Below, piece by piece: positions 48,085 to 58,590 of a stretch of 64,000 nt of DNA. Position numbers and translations under genes: made by a program. The notes under the pieces were generated by a model. That model did no database searches. It saw only the letters and a program-made list of their open reading frames with translations, and was not told the origin of the DNA. Source of the stretch: Siphonodentalium dalli (lineage: Eukaryota > Mollusca > Scaphopoda > Gadilida > Siphonodentaliidae); assembly GCA_032622095.1 (NCBI GenBank), contig CP136068.1, positions 50,776,443 to 50,840,442 on the forward strand, in the 5' to 3' direction. How positions within the stretch are numbered: the stretch's first letter is position 1; each line of letters opens with the position of its first letter.

Positions 48085-49254
48085 CCTTATTAGATGTGAA
48101 TTTTGCCTCCTACATGTATATGTTCATCGCTTTTTGAGACCCCCACCCACTATACTAGGCACTAGGCCTTTTGCCAGTATTTTAGCTGGGCACTTTGCAA
48201 TGAAATCACAGGGGTCCAGATTTTTTAAAATGAAAATAACAATGTCACAGATATGAGAGGCCTTTGTCACATATTATTATTTATCTTTGCTTTATGGTGG
48301 GCCTATATAGACTTTAATGATGTAGGCTATTCAGGCCTGTGCCATTTAAAATTAATCCATGGTGATCAGCCGGGGGAATCATGAATTTTTTTATTTGCGC
48401 TAAAGCCTTAATGGAAGTTTTAAACGCAAATAATTTGCGCTTTAAGAGTAATATGATCTATTTGCGCTTGAGAAAAAAATTATTTGCGCTGAAGCATAAC
48501 TGATTTGCATTTAAGCACAAATGATTTGTTCTTAAGCGCAAATGGTTTGCACTTGAGCACAAGTGACAGACTAACAAGTCCCAAAATTAATCATTTAAAT
48601 TATTTAATGGCATGAACAGTGATTTTCAGTAAAGACACCAGCTTCTACAATTCATTAGGATGGGGTCTGTTGTGACAGTCAGGCAGGGACGTGCTGTCTG
48701 GGGGATGTCTCTGTTGGGGTGGGAGAGTGTCTGTGTCCATCTTGGGGAAATTCCTGTGTGAAATTTCCATCTGTTTTGGCAACTGTTTTGGCAACATTTT
48801 TTACCAAAGTTGGGGGGGGGGGGGTGAGACACACTGAAACAATAACTGCATCAATGAATCATTTACAAATTTAGAATTCCATATGATAATTGATATTTTC
48901 CATTTGCCATTTTGGCATGAAAATCATTGAAATGATGATGAAATTTCCTACTAATTCAGGCTATGCCTATGGTTCTTTAGTTTCCCCAACCAATCAGTTT
49001 CCCCAAATTTTATTTTGTTGACACATTCATACAACTGAATTAATTTAATGTTTATTTATAATCATATGTTGTCACAATACCGCCCAATCACAAATTCACA
49101 ACATATTGGGTTGTTTATATTTTCTCCATAGTTAACCTCAGTCATCTTTTTCTGGTTTTGCGCATGGGTCGAATTGTCAGTCCGAAGTGTTTTGGACGGA
49201 TACCACACTATGGCCAAATTGGTCGACCATCTGGGATGTGGTATGTAGGGTGTA
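48085..49254. other. mostly unique, with a small TTTGCGCTTAAG minisatellite
   Basis: Between 48385 and 48560 a ~22-24 bp unit 'atttgcgcttaagc' recurs about seven times in degenerate form. Similar words occur at the MITE ends (47581, 48071) and near 59595. A G9+ tract lies at 48813-48826. The rest shows nothing recognisable. Confidence 0.5.
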
Positions 49255-49838
49255 TCAAAGTAATTAATGATGTAAAGAGTAAAATCCAATATGGCTGCGG
49301 ACGACCATGTTTTTTTGGGTAAATGACCCCAAAATGACTCGTTCCCATCTAGAGGTCACCCCGATGATCCATATGAAGTTTGGTGACGATCAAATCAGGG
49401 ATGTGGTCTGTAGGATATGTCAAATGATTTATGGCTGACAGTGGACACGTTTTAGGGCCAAATGACCCTCAAATGACTCGTTCCTAACTACGTCCCAATG
49501 TCAACAGCCATGAGAAATTTCATTGATGGTCCAACTAAAGGTACGACCTGCAGTCCGTGCCAAAGGATTTAGTCATGCGAAGAGTAAAATCCAAGATGGC
49601 TTCTGGCGGCCAGAATATTTGGCCGAATGACCTATTGAAAGTGTCAATGACACTGTAGCTCAACTTAGGTAGGGGAATAATTTAATGGTTGACAACAAAT
49701 GGGTCTGCAGCACATGCAAATAGATTTTGTAGAAATATTTAGTGATACAAAGAGTAAAAACCAAACTGGCCATTGGCGGCAATATTTTTTTTGCCGAATG
49801 ACCCCAAAATGACGAGTTCCCATCTAGGCCACCCTGAT
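49255..49838 (+). repeat. diverged AB-related units (variant C)
   Basis: Units share 'gaccccaaaatgactcg' and the AAGATGGC-type core, but have 'ggtcaccc...atatgaagtttggtgacgatcaaatcagggatgtggtctgtagg' in place of the usual middle. This resembles 225-260 at the left edge of the window. A 5' end module (palindrome 49640-49654) interrupts the group. Confidence 0.8.
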
Positions 49839-49846
49839 ACTCAATA

Positions 49847-50379
49847 CAAGGATGGATCCAGGGCTCTTTTGATACCTGTTACAGGTTTGGGCGCCCAAAC
49901 TCTGGTTGCCTAAATGTCCCCAAATTGCAAGTGGATAGTTTTATTAAAGCTGAATTTTCTATATTTTGAAGGAAATCTTCTATTATAATTCAACAACATG
50001 CAATGCAAATCATCAATATACAGTTGATATAGAGCCTTTATTTGCTTAATCAAGTGTCCAGTGAGAAATAATTTAACCCTTTCATGACTGGGGCTTCTTG
50101 AAATTTTGCAAAAATCCTGTGCCAATACATTCTCTTATATAAATGAGTCTCCCATCTAAGGAGCCTCGTATATATAATATAATACATTGGCCTTTATCTT
50201 GACCTTGTAAGCCAGTGCATTTTCTTATGCGGGATTTTTAATGCTGCACCTAAGGGAGGGGGCGACCCCCCCCCCTCCCGTACCCACCCCCATCTCGGGC
50301 CAACGGCCCTCGGGATATGCCTTCGGCATATCATGGTCCCAAAACAGGTGTCCCCAAAAAATCCCTGGATCCATCCCTG
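49847..50379. mobile_element. non-autonomous hAT-like element, 533 bp
   Basis: Terminal inverted repeats of 17 bp, CARGGATGGATCCAGGG. The 8-bp target duplication ACTCAATA lies at 49839-49846 and 50380-50387. Removing the element and one duplication rejoins a variant-C satellite unit. An 8-bp duplication with CA-starting ends is the hAT signature. No transposase frame is present. Short frames near 50194-50437 are not supported. Confidence 0.88.
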
Positions 50380-50387
50380 ACTCAATA

Positions 50388-50443
50388 TGAAGTTTGGTGA
50401 TGATCAGATCAGGGATATGGTCTGTAGGGTGTGTCAAAGGATT
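50388..50443 (+). repeat. remainder of the variant-C unit
   Basis: 'tgaagtttggtgatgatcag' and 'atatggtctgtagggtgtg' continue the unit split by the hAT-like element. Confidence 0.85.
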
Positions 50444-50533
50444 TACAGTAATGCCTTAAGTAATCAACCTCTTAACTAAAGCAGAATTATGGGTAACTTT
50501 TCAGTATTTAGTCGGAAATATGGCTCATTGTGC
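50444..50533 (+). mobile_element. single arm of the 13956 MITE family
   Basis: TACAGTAATGCCTTAAGTAA through 'cggaaatatggctcattgtg' matches one arm of the MITE at 13956-14165. The second arm is absent, so this is a truncated copy. Confidence 0.8.
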
Positions 50534-50830
50534 ATTAAAAGGTATTGCATCTCATAATTCTCATTGGAATATGCCTTGAAAACAGCAATGTTTTCTCAAG
50601 ATCCATGTGAACATTTGACACCTAGGTTGTTTTACATACAAAAAACACCATATGGACCGAACTTCGAAAAAAAAAAGAAGAAAAAAAATCTGTGCTAATT
50701 GAGCACTAAAAAGTGATATAACCCTTTAACAGGCTATCATTTGAATATGCCATATAACAAAAATGTATTTTCAAGATCCATTTGAAATTTTGACACTTTC
50801 AATTGTTTTCCTGACAAAAAATACCTTATG
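50534..50830 (+). repeat. two degenerate ~185 bp copies
   Basis: 'gaatatgcc...tttctcaagatccatgtgaac' near 50566 recurs as 'gaatatgcc...ttttcaagatccatttgaa' near 50744. Between them is a poly-A/G stretch. Confidence 0.55.
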
Positions 50831-50923
50831 CCCAAAAATAAGGGTTTAATCAAGTTTATGAATGGGTATCCCAATATGATGGGATACCCATTTATAAACT
50901 TGATTAAACCCTTATTTTTTGGG
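50831..50923. repeat. near-perfect 93 bp hairpin
   Basis: CCCAAAAATAAGGGTTTAAT (50831-50850) onward pairs with the sequence ending at 50923, giving a stem of about 42 bp with one or two mismatches around a 7-8 bp loop. Palindromes this good and this short-looped are usually lost or deleted, so it may be recent. Confidence 0.88.
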
Positions 50924-52015
50924 ACTGTATGTCCAACTGTGGTAGATTGACCTAATTTATACAGGAATTTGTAGTTATAGAACCAACTCTTTCCATGAAC
51001 CCTGTGTGATGGCTGGAGTGAATTTTTTTTCGGAATTACATCACGATACAAGGCCCAAGTGAATCTTATTTGGAATACTCACCAATGCTGACCAATGAAG
51101 TAAAAAGGCACTGTGTGACAAATATATCCTACCTTATGTGTATTTAGCTGTGCATGGTTTGTTAATTAGGCCAGCCTATTGTCATATTAGAACAGTCTCC
51201 AATAACATACAAGCTCTCTGCACACTGCTCTGCAGGGAACATTGTGAATTTGGCAACAGTCCAAGCAGGCTCTCTGCATGGATCACTGTGAATTTGGCAA
51301 CAGTCCAAGACACATGGGGTATAATATAAACTGAACACCTGTGGCCAACTTGATCTCCAGAAGTGGAAGGGACAGTGTAGTGGGGTGGGGTGGGGTGGGG
51401 GTGGAAGTTGGATTTTGAGTGTGTATGATTCACAACTTTTGTAAAAAAAAGTTAATACACATGTACCGGTAGTTGGAAATTTCATACATTATTACACTAC
51501 AACGTAAAGGTTAAAATACATGGTTACCATTGCCTGGTATCCCAACTAGTAATTATTGTCCCCATTATGATGGGGTCGGGGATCGAGTGATGGAGGTATT
51601 TTGAGGGGGTGGGAGTCACAACTGTTATAAAGAATTTTAACAGTTGGAAATTTCATACATGATTACACTAACTTTTTGTCCCCATTTATTTTACTGCTGT
51701 CTGGAATATCAATCAATTAGAACAAATTCAAGCTATATGTGGCCTATCATTCTCAAATAATTTTAATTTCAACTGAAAAACATTTTCAACAATTGGAAAT
51801 TTCATTCATGGCCTGGCATTGAACACAATTTAATAATTGGAAATTGTTCATATCTGTTCGATACCCCTCCCTCACTTTAAAATTGGGGAAGGTCAATGTC
51901 GCCAAAGGGTAGAAAACGTCATATAAACCATTTTTAGCTTGTTGTCTGGTCCTCATTTCCATACATTATCTCTTCCAGTTAGATACTGCAGGCAACCGGT
52001 GTACCACGTTAAGTT
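50924..52015. other. mostly unique spacer with small repeats
   Basis: A 23-bp sequence 'tgtgaatttggcaacagtcc...' occurs twice, 44 bp apart (51243 and 51287). A G-rich run of four or more GGGG tracts lies at 51382-51404. 'agttggaaatttcatacat' recurs near 51474 and 51644. No gene seen. Confidence 0.5.
51382..51404 (+). other. potential G-quadruplex tract
   Basis: Consecutive GGGG runs separated by single T. It is not a telomeric repeat: it is short, isolated and the unit is GGGGT. Confidence 0.7.
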
Positions 52016-52356
52016 CCCCCCCTGGATAAGTCACCCCGCGGGGGAACTTATCCTAGGATAAGTTCCCCCCCGCGGGGTGACTTATCCTAGGATAAGTTCC
52101 CCCCACCCTGGATAAGTTCCCTCCCATGTATGACAAAAAAATAATTTCACTCATTTGATATCGTTTGGTCCTCAAATGGCCAGAAAAATGTTTTTTGAGA
52201 TTGAAATTTTTTTTTTATTATTTTTTATTTAAAAAATAAAAGTGACAAATTGTTTTTATCATGCATTTGATTGTTTGTTCCTGAAATGGCCATTTTTTTT
52301 TTTTTTTTTAATTACATTTTTTTTTTTTTATAAATGTCCAGGCTTGGATATTCCCC
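52016..52356 (+). repeat. left terminal arm, with 50 bp palindrome
   Basis: Includes the near-perfect palindrome 52031-52080 centred on CCTAGG (arms 'tcaccccgcgggg', 'aacttatcc'). Several copies of GGATAAGTTCCCCC occur in both orientations. The right terminal arm has GATATCTTCCCCC in the same positions. Confidence 0.8.
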
Positions 52357-52992
52357 ACCTAGTCCAGTGCATTTATGAGAAAAAATGCCAAACCCGGAAC
52401 TAATTGCAACAGAATTTTTTTTTGCTGGAGTAAGTACATAAACCCTCCATAAACAACATACTAAAAATCGGCAAAAATCGGAAAAAGGGAAATTGGTGAA
52501 TTTCGTGAAATAAATTTGGGGAAATTTGGTCAAATCATCAATTTATGGATTTTCATGGATGTTTATAAACAATCAAATTCACAAATCCTACAAATAGGAT
52601 GTGTATTGTGTCGTCCTCAGTTTCCTGAACCCAGTACTGAAAACCAGTCACAGATTCATTACGTATTTTTCGAGTTGTGTGCCTTCAAAAATGCAAGTTT
52701 ACCTGATTTCGGCCCATTTTCGGGGCCTCACTTTCGAAGAATGAACCAAAATGCCTTATTTATGATTAATTATTAAATAAAACTAGAGCAAACTGAAGGG
52801 ATTTTTCACTGTTTTAGTAATTTCTTCACTAGATTAAACACAAAATATGATTAATATGTGCATCTATGATTAAGAAGAAGATTATATTCTCAAACAAAAT
52901 GTGTGTTCCAATGTATGGACTTAGCCAATTTTGCCTCTGACACTGAACGTGTGTGATGAAATGCAACATTTGAGGTCATGTAACTCAATAAT
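52357..52992 (+). repeat. inner inverted arm (left)
   Basis: Pairs with 54063-54678 on the opposite strand, with substitutions and small indels throughout. Shared landmarks include 'aatcggcaaaaatcgg', 'ctagattaaacacaaaatat' and 'ttgaggtcatgta'. An 86-codon frame (52516-52776) and its mirror are not preserved in both arms. Confidence 0.85.
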
Positions 52993-54062
52993 TTAATACC
53001 CATATGATTATATGCCATGTGTTTCTTATAACCTTTTAAGTATGTTGGATTGAACAAATTGTAAAGGTATCAACAGGACATTATTTAAGAAAATCAAGTT
53101 ATGGCCCTTTGAATACTTAGTCTGAGCTTGTTTCCAAAGATGCCAGTTTGAGGCATTTTTTTCCATTCTAAAAGGATTTGGGCCATAAAAACAAAAAACA
53201 ATGGGTGTTTTAATGTGTACAATTATTTGAACTTTCCTCCCACAACACTTAAGTGATAAAAAATTAGCCTTACATTGGTTATGCCATAGTATGTCACTAG
53301 ATTTCTTTCATTTTTCACGAAACTGACTCCAAATTTTAACGTTGGTATAGGGGTAGGAAAAATCACAAAATGCAATCTTATCACCAAATTACAGCCATTT
53401 CAGACACAATGTTGTTTTCTTCCAGTTTGTGTACATTCCTGTTGCATTATAAAACTGCTTAATACGTTATCGGACGTTGATTTAGAATTTTATGGTTATG
53501 TTGTATAAAAACAATCTCAAAATGCCAATTTGACATTTCACTGCCAAATTATGACAACAAATATTATAGCTCTGTCAATAAACATAAACAAAGGAAATAT
53601 GAAATTATGCACGAAAGAACAATGTAAGCAGAAGCTGTTAATATAAAGTTTTATGCTTCAAGATGCATAATTTTGAAGTTTTTGTTGATATGCTTTCCCC
53701 TACCCCATTGTTCTGCCGTTCAAATTTGGAGTAAGTTTCCATAATGATGAGTGAAATCCAGTGACATTCATTGGTATAACCATTGAAATGCTATTTTCTC
53801 AACAAAAAAATGATTTAAGAGGACAGATCACATAATTTTACACAATAAACTTTCGTTAATTATTCTTAATATGCCTAAAATCCTTTTAAAATTGACAAAA
53901 ACGCCCCACAATAGCATTTTCGGAAAAGAGGCTAGACTAAGAGTTCATAGGACCATAATTTTATTTTCTTCACCAATGTATTTGGATATTACTTCACAAT
54001 TTCTTCAATCTAGTATTCTCAAAATGTTATGAGAAAAGCAGAGCATATGGATATTAATTTAT
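52993..54062. other. loop between inner arms, no gene seen
   Basis: AT-rich 1.07 kb. No frame above 60 codons on either strand, no recognisable repeat. This is where a transposase would be expected in a complete element; none is present. Confidence 0.6.
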
Positions 54063-54678
54063 TGACTTACATGACCTCAAATATGGCATTTCATCACACA
54101 AGTTCTGTGTCAAGGCAAATTTGGCTAAGTCCATAAAATGGAACACACATTTTGTTTGAGAATATTTTATTCTCCTTATTCATAGATGCACATATTAATC
54201 ATATTTTGTGTTTAATCTAGTGAGGAAATTACTAAAACAGTGAAAAAGTCATTAATTTGGCACTAGTTTTTTAAATAATTAACCATATAATACGGCATTT
54301 GGCTCATTCTGCGAAATTAAGGCTCCAAAATCAGGTAAACTCGCGTTTTTGAAAGCACACAACTCGAAAAATACTTAAGGAATCTGGGAATGGTTTCCAG
54401 TTCTGGATTCAGGAAAATGTGGTCGACAAAATAGGCATTATATTTGTAGGACTTGTAAATTTGAATTTTTTATATACATTCATGAAAATCCATATATTGA
54501 TGATTTGACCAAATTTTCCCAATTTTTTTTTCACGAAATTCACTAATTTCCCTTTTTCCGATTTTTGCCGATTTTTAGTATGTTGTTTACGGAGGGTATA
54601 TGTACCAATTCCAGCAAAAAAAAATTCTGTTGCAATTAGTTCTGGGTAAAACCATAAATGCACTGGACTAACCCCCCA
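54063..54678 (-). repeat. inner inverted arm (right)
   Basis: Reverse-complement partner of 52357-52992. It ends at 'gcactggactaacc' and passes straight into the first unit of the tandem array. Confidence 0.85.
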
Positions 54679-55355
54679 CCCATCACCTACATGACAAATA
54701 AAAATCAACTTATGATTTTATCGCTTATTTTGCTTTATATATTCATGAAACAGCGAGAAATTAACTTCTTCTGACAACAAGTTGTTTGAGTCAGGGTTTG
54801 GGGTGGGGGGGGGGGAAGATGTCGTGGTCAGGATATTTCCCCCCCCCCCCACCCAGCACCTACATGACAAAAAAATAATCTTATGGTTTTATCGCTCGTT
54901 TTGCTTTATATAGTCATGAAACAGCGAGAAATTAACTTCTTCTGAGAACAAGTTGTTTGAGTCAGGGTTTGGGGTGGGGGGGGAAATGTCCAGGTCAGGA
55001 TATCTTCCCCCCCCCCACCCAGCACCTACATGACAAAAAAATAATCTTATGGTTTTATCGCTTGTTTTGCTTTATCTAGTCATGAAACGGCGAGAAATTA
55101 ACTTCTTCTGAGAAAAAGTGTTTTGAGTCAGGGTTTGGGGTGGGGGGAAGATGTCCAGGTCAGGATATTTCCCCCCCCCCCCCCACCTACATGACAAAAC
55201 AATCATCTTATGGTTTTATCGCTTGTTTTGCTTTATCTAGTCATGAAACGGCGAGAAATTAACTTCTTCTGAGAAAAAGTTTTTAGAGTCAGGGTTTGGG
55301 GTGGGGGGGGGGGAGATGTCCAGGTAGTCAGGATATCCACCCCCACCCGCCACCT
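54679..55355 (+). repeat. ~165-bp G/C-tract array, forward block (4 units)
   Basis: Units read 'cacctacatgacaaaaaaat', 'ttatggttttatcgctcg', 'gaaattaacttcttctgag', 'gagtcagggtttggggtggg', then 'aggtcaggatatcttccccc'. G runs of 7-12 and C runs of 7-14 within each unit are inverted to each other and pair around 'tgtccaggtcaggat'. Confidence 0.9.
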
Positions 55356-57720
55356 ACATGACTCAAAAAACTTGTTCTCAGAAGAAGTTAATTTCTCGCT
55401 GTTTCTTATATAAAGCAAAACGAGCGATAAAACCATAAGATTATCTTTTTGTCATGTAGGTACTGGGTGGGGGGGGAGATATCCTGACCTGGACATCTTC
55501 CCCCCCCACCCCAAACCCTGACTCAAACAACTTGTTGTCAGAAGAAGTTAATTTCTCGCTGTTTCATGACTATATAAAGCAAAACGAGCGATAAAACCAT
55601 AAGATTATTTTTTTGTCATGTAGGTGCTGGGTGGGGGGGGGGGAAGACATCCTGACCTGGACATCTTCCCCCCCACCCCAAACCCTGACTCAAACAACTT
55701 GTTGTCAGAAGAAGTTAATTTCTCGCTGTTTCATGACTATATAAAGCAAAACGAGCGATAAAACCATAAGATTATTTTTTTGTCATGTAGGTGCTGGGTG
55801 GGGGGGGGGGGAGATATCCTGACCTGGACATCTTCCCCCCCACCCCAAACCCTGACTCAAACAACTTGTTGTCAGAAGAAGTTAATTTCTCGCTATTTCA
55901 TGACTATATAAAGCAAAACGAGCGATAAAACCATAAGATTATTTTTTTGTCATGTAGGTGCTGGGTGGGGGGGGGGGGGGGAAGATATCCTGACCTGGAC
56001 ATCTTCCCCCCCCCAAACCCTGACTCAAACAACTTGTCCTCAGAAGAAGTTAATTTCTCGCTGTTTCATGACTATATAAAGCAAAACAAGCGATAAAACC
56101 ATAAGATTATTTTTTTGTCATGTAGGTGCTGGGGTGGGGGGGGGGAAGATATCCTGACCTGGACATCTTCCCCCCCCCCCCCACCCCAAACCCTGACTCA
56201 AACAACTTGTTCTCAGAAGAAGTTAATTTCTCGCTGTTTCATGACTATATAAAGCAAAACAAGCGATAAAACCATAAGATTATTTTTTTGTCATGTAGGT
56301 GCTGGGGAACCCTGACTCAAACAACTTGTTGTCAGAAGAAGTTAATTTCTCGCTGTTTCATGACTATATAAAGCAAAACGAGCGATAAAACCATAAGATT
56401 ATTTTCTTGTCATGTAGGTGCTGGGTGGGGGGAAGATATCCTGACCTGGACATTTCCCCCCCCCCCCCACCCCAAACCCTGACTCAAACAACTTGTTGTC
56501 AGAAGAAGTTAATTTCTCGCTGTTTCATGACTATATAAAGCAAAACGAGCGATAAAACCATAAGATTATTTTTTTGTCATGTAGGTGCTGGGTGGGGGGG
56601 GGGGGGGAAGATATCCTGACCTGGACATCTTCCCCCCCCCAAACCCTGACTCAAACAACTTGTTCTCAGAAGAAGTTAATTTCTCGCTGTTTCATGACTA
56701 TATAAAGCAAAACAAGCGATTAAACCATAAGATTATATTTTTGTCATGTAGGTGCTGGGTGGGGGGGGGGAAGATATCCTGACCTGGACATCTTCCCCCC
56801 CACCCCAAACCCTGACTCAAACAACTTGTTGTCAGAAGAAGTTAATTTCTCGCTATTTCATGACTATATAAAGCAAAACGAGCGATAAAACCATAAGATT
56901 ATTTTTTTGTCTTGTAGGTGCTGGGTGGGGGGGAAGATATCCTGACCTGGACATCTCCCCCCCCCCCCATCCCCAAACCCTGACTCAAACAACTTGTTCT
57001 CAGAAGAAGTTAATTTCTCGCTGTTTCATGACTATATAAAGCAAAACGAGCGATAAAACCATAAGATTATTTTTTTGTCATGTAGGTGCTGGGTGGGGGG
57101 GGGGGGGGGGGAGATATCCTGACCTGGACATTTCCCCCCCCCAAACCCTGACTCAAACAACTTGTTCTCAGAAGAAGTTAATTTCTCGCTGTTTCATGAC
57201 TATATAAAGCAAAACAAGCGATAAAACCATAAGATTATATTTTTGTTATGTAGGTGCTGGGTGGGGGGGGGAAGATATCCTGACCTGGACATCTCCCCCC
57301 CCACCCCAAACCCTGACTCAAACAACTTGTTGTCAGAAGAAGTTAATTTCTCGCTGTTTCATGACTATATAAAGCAAAACGAGCGATAAAACCATAAGAT
57401 TATTTTTTTGTCTTGTAGGTGCTGGGTGGGGGGGGAGATATCCTGACCTGGACATCTCCCCCCCCCCATCCCCAAACCCTGACTCAAACAACTTGTTGTC
57501 AGAAGAAGTTAATTTCTCGTTGTTTCATGACTATATAAAGCAAAACGAGCGATAAAACCATTAGATTATTTTTTTGTCATGTAGGTGCTGGGTTGGGGGG
57601 GGGGGAGTTATCCTGACCTGGACATCTTCCCCCCACCCCAAACCCTGACTCATGAATATATAAAGCAAAATAAGCAATAAAACCATAAGATGATTTTTTT
57701 GTCATGTAGGTGCTGGGTGG
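55356..57720 (-). repeat. ~165-bp G/C-tract array, reverse block (~15 units)
   Basis: Same unit on the minus strand. 'atgtaggtgctggg' points recur near 55454, 55615, 55785, 55951, 56117, 56288, 56410, 56577, 56743, 56910, 57078, 57246, 57414, 57580 and 57704. Unit bodies are almost identical; length changes come mostly from the G and C runs. The orientation switch is near 55350-55370, where two unit copies meet at 'gactcaaa'. Confidence 0.92.
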
Positions 57721-57996
57721 AGGGGGGGGGGGGTGGTGGAATATTATCCAAGCCTGGACATTTGAAAGAAGAAAAAAAGACAATAAAATTCGTGAAAACA
57801 ATAATTTTGTCAAAATCAAAAATCAAAAAATTTTTAATCTCAAAAAACATTTTTCTGGCCATTTCAGAACCTAACGATATCAAATGAGTGAAATTATTTT
57901 TTAGTCGTACATGGGGGGGGGAAGATATCCAGGGTGGGGGGTAAGATATCCTAGGATATCTTCCCCCCCAGGGGGGGGGAGATATCCAGGGGGGGG
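57721..57996 (-). repeat. right terminal arm
   Basis: Inverted relative of 52016-52356. Contains 'gatatcctaggatatcttcc' and further ATATC/GGGG words, where the left arm has ATAAG/CCCC words. Confidence 0.8.
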
Positions 57997-58129
57997 CATC
58001 GATCTTACTTCATATGATTTCTGAGATACCAGAGATACTATAAACAGTGCCCACATATATCACAAACTGTCTTACTTAAAGAGACCAGAGGGAGCATTTA
58101 GACTTTAGAGGGGGTATGAGTCCAAGTCT

Positions 58130-58385
58130 GCAAATATTTAGTGTGTCTGTCATTTGCAGAATGAGCCCCCCCCCCCCCAGAGGGTGAATTTATTGATACT
58201 ATCTCACATAGTGGGCTTATAAGCATCACCAAACTCACCCTTCGGGAACCTCATTCTGCTTAGGCCTCAACTACTATTAGAAACCTAGGATCAGATTGAA
58301 ATTCCCCAGTTGAAGTTGGTCATGTTCCCCCAAATTAGTCGCCTCAATTACGAATTTTATCTTCTGGAAATTTATAGGGGAAATA
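58130..58385 (+). repeat. dispersed palindromic repeat (copy 2)
   Basis: Matches 14280-14490: 'gtgtgtctgtcatttgcaga', 'cgggaacctcattctgct', 'gatcagattgaaattcccc', 'ttgaagttggtcatgttc', and 'attttatcttct'. A C12 tract is an addition. Confidence 0.78.
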
Positions 58386-58464
58386 AAAACTTCTCACAAG
58401 GGAAAACGTAATTAAAAACAATGTTAACTTGAGACTAAAGATACCTTCCAGAAGATGATGGCTA

Positions 58465-58590
58465 AGCAGATGAGGTATCCAGATGGTGAATTTTGTGATG
58501 CTAGCCTACTTTGTGGGATAGCATCACTAAATTCACCCTCTGGGGACCTACATGTAATTCTGCAAATGACAGCCACACTGTGCAGGCTTG
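58465..58590 (-). repeat. dispersed palindromic repeat (related inverted copy)
   Basis: Inverted arms 'ggtgaattttgtgatgctag' and 'gatagcatcactaaattcac' are followed by 'ctgcaaatgacag', the reverse of the copy at 58130. The two lie in opposite directions about 100 bp apart. Confidence 0.75.

Larger units (their letters stand above)
52016..57996. mobile_element. 6 kb foldback element with G/C-tract tandem array
   Basis: Ends are C7 plus CTGGATAAGT on the left and the corresponding ATATCCAG plus G-run on the right. The outer ~280-340 bp are inverted relatives, including 'aaataatttcactcatttga' and 'tggccagaaaaatgttttt'. Inside are a second inverted pair (~620-640 bp arms, 1.07 kb loop) and a tandem array of ~165 bp units that flips orientation once. 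No transposase is visible. Borders and class are uncertain because the ends are homopolymer-rich and no target duplication is readable. Confidence 0.75.

Noticed and set aside
51382-51404. Telomere-like G-rich repeat
   Set aside because: Only about four GGGGT units, isolated, and not a known telomere unit.
54679-57720. CRISPR-like regular repeats
   Set aside because: Eukaryotic context, unit of ~165 bp with no unique spacers, homopolymer variation only. The same applies to the 24-bp and 45-bp arrays.
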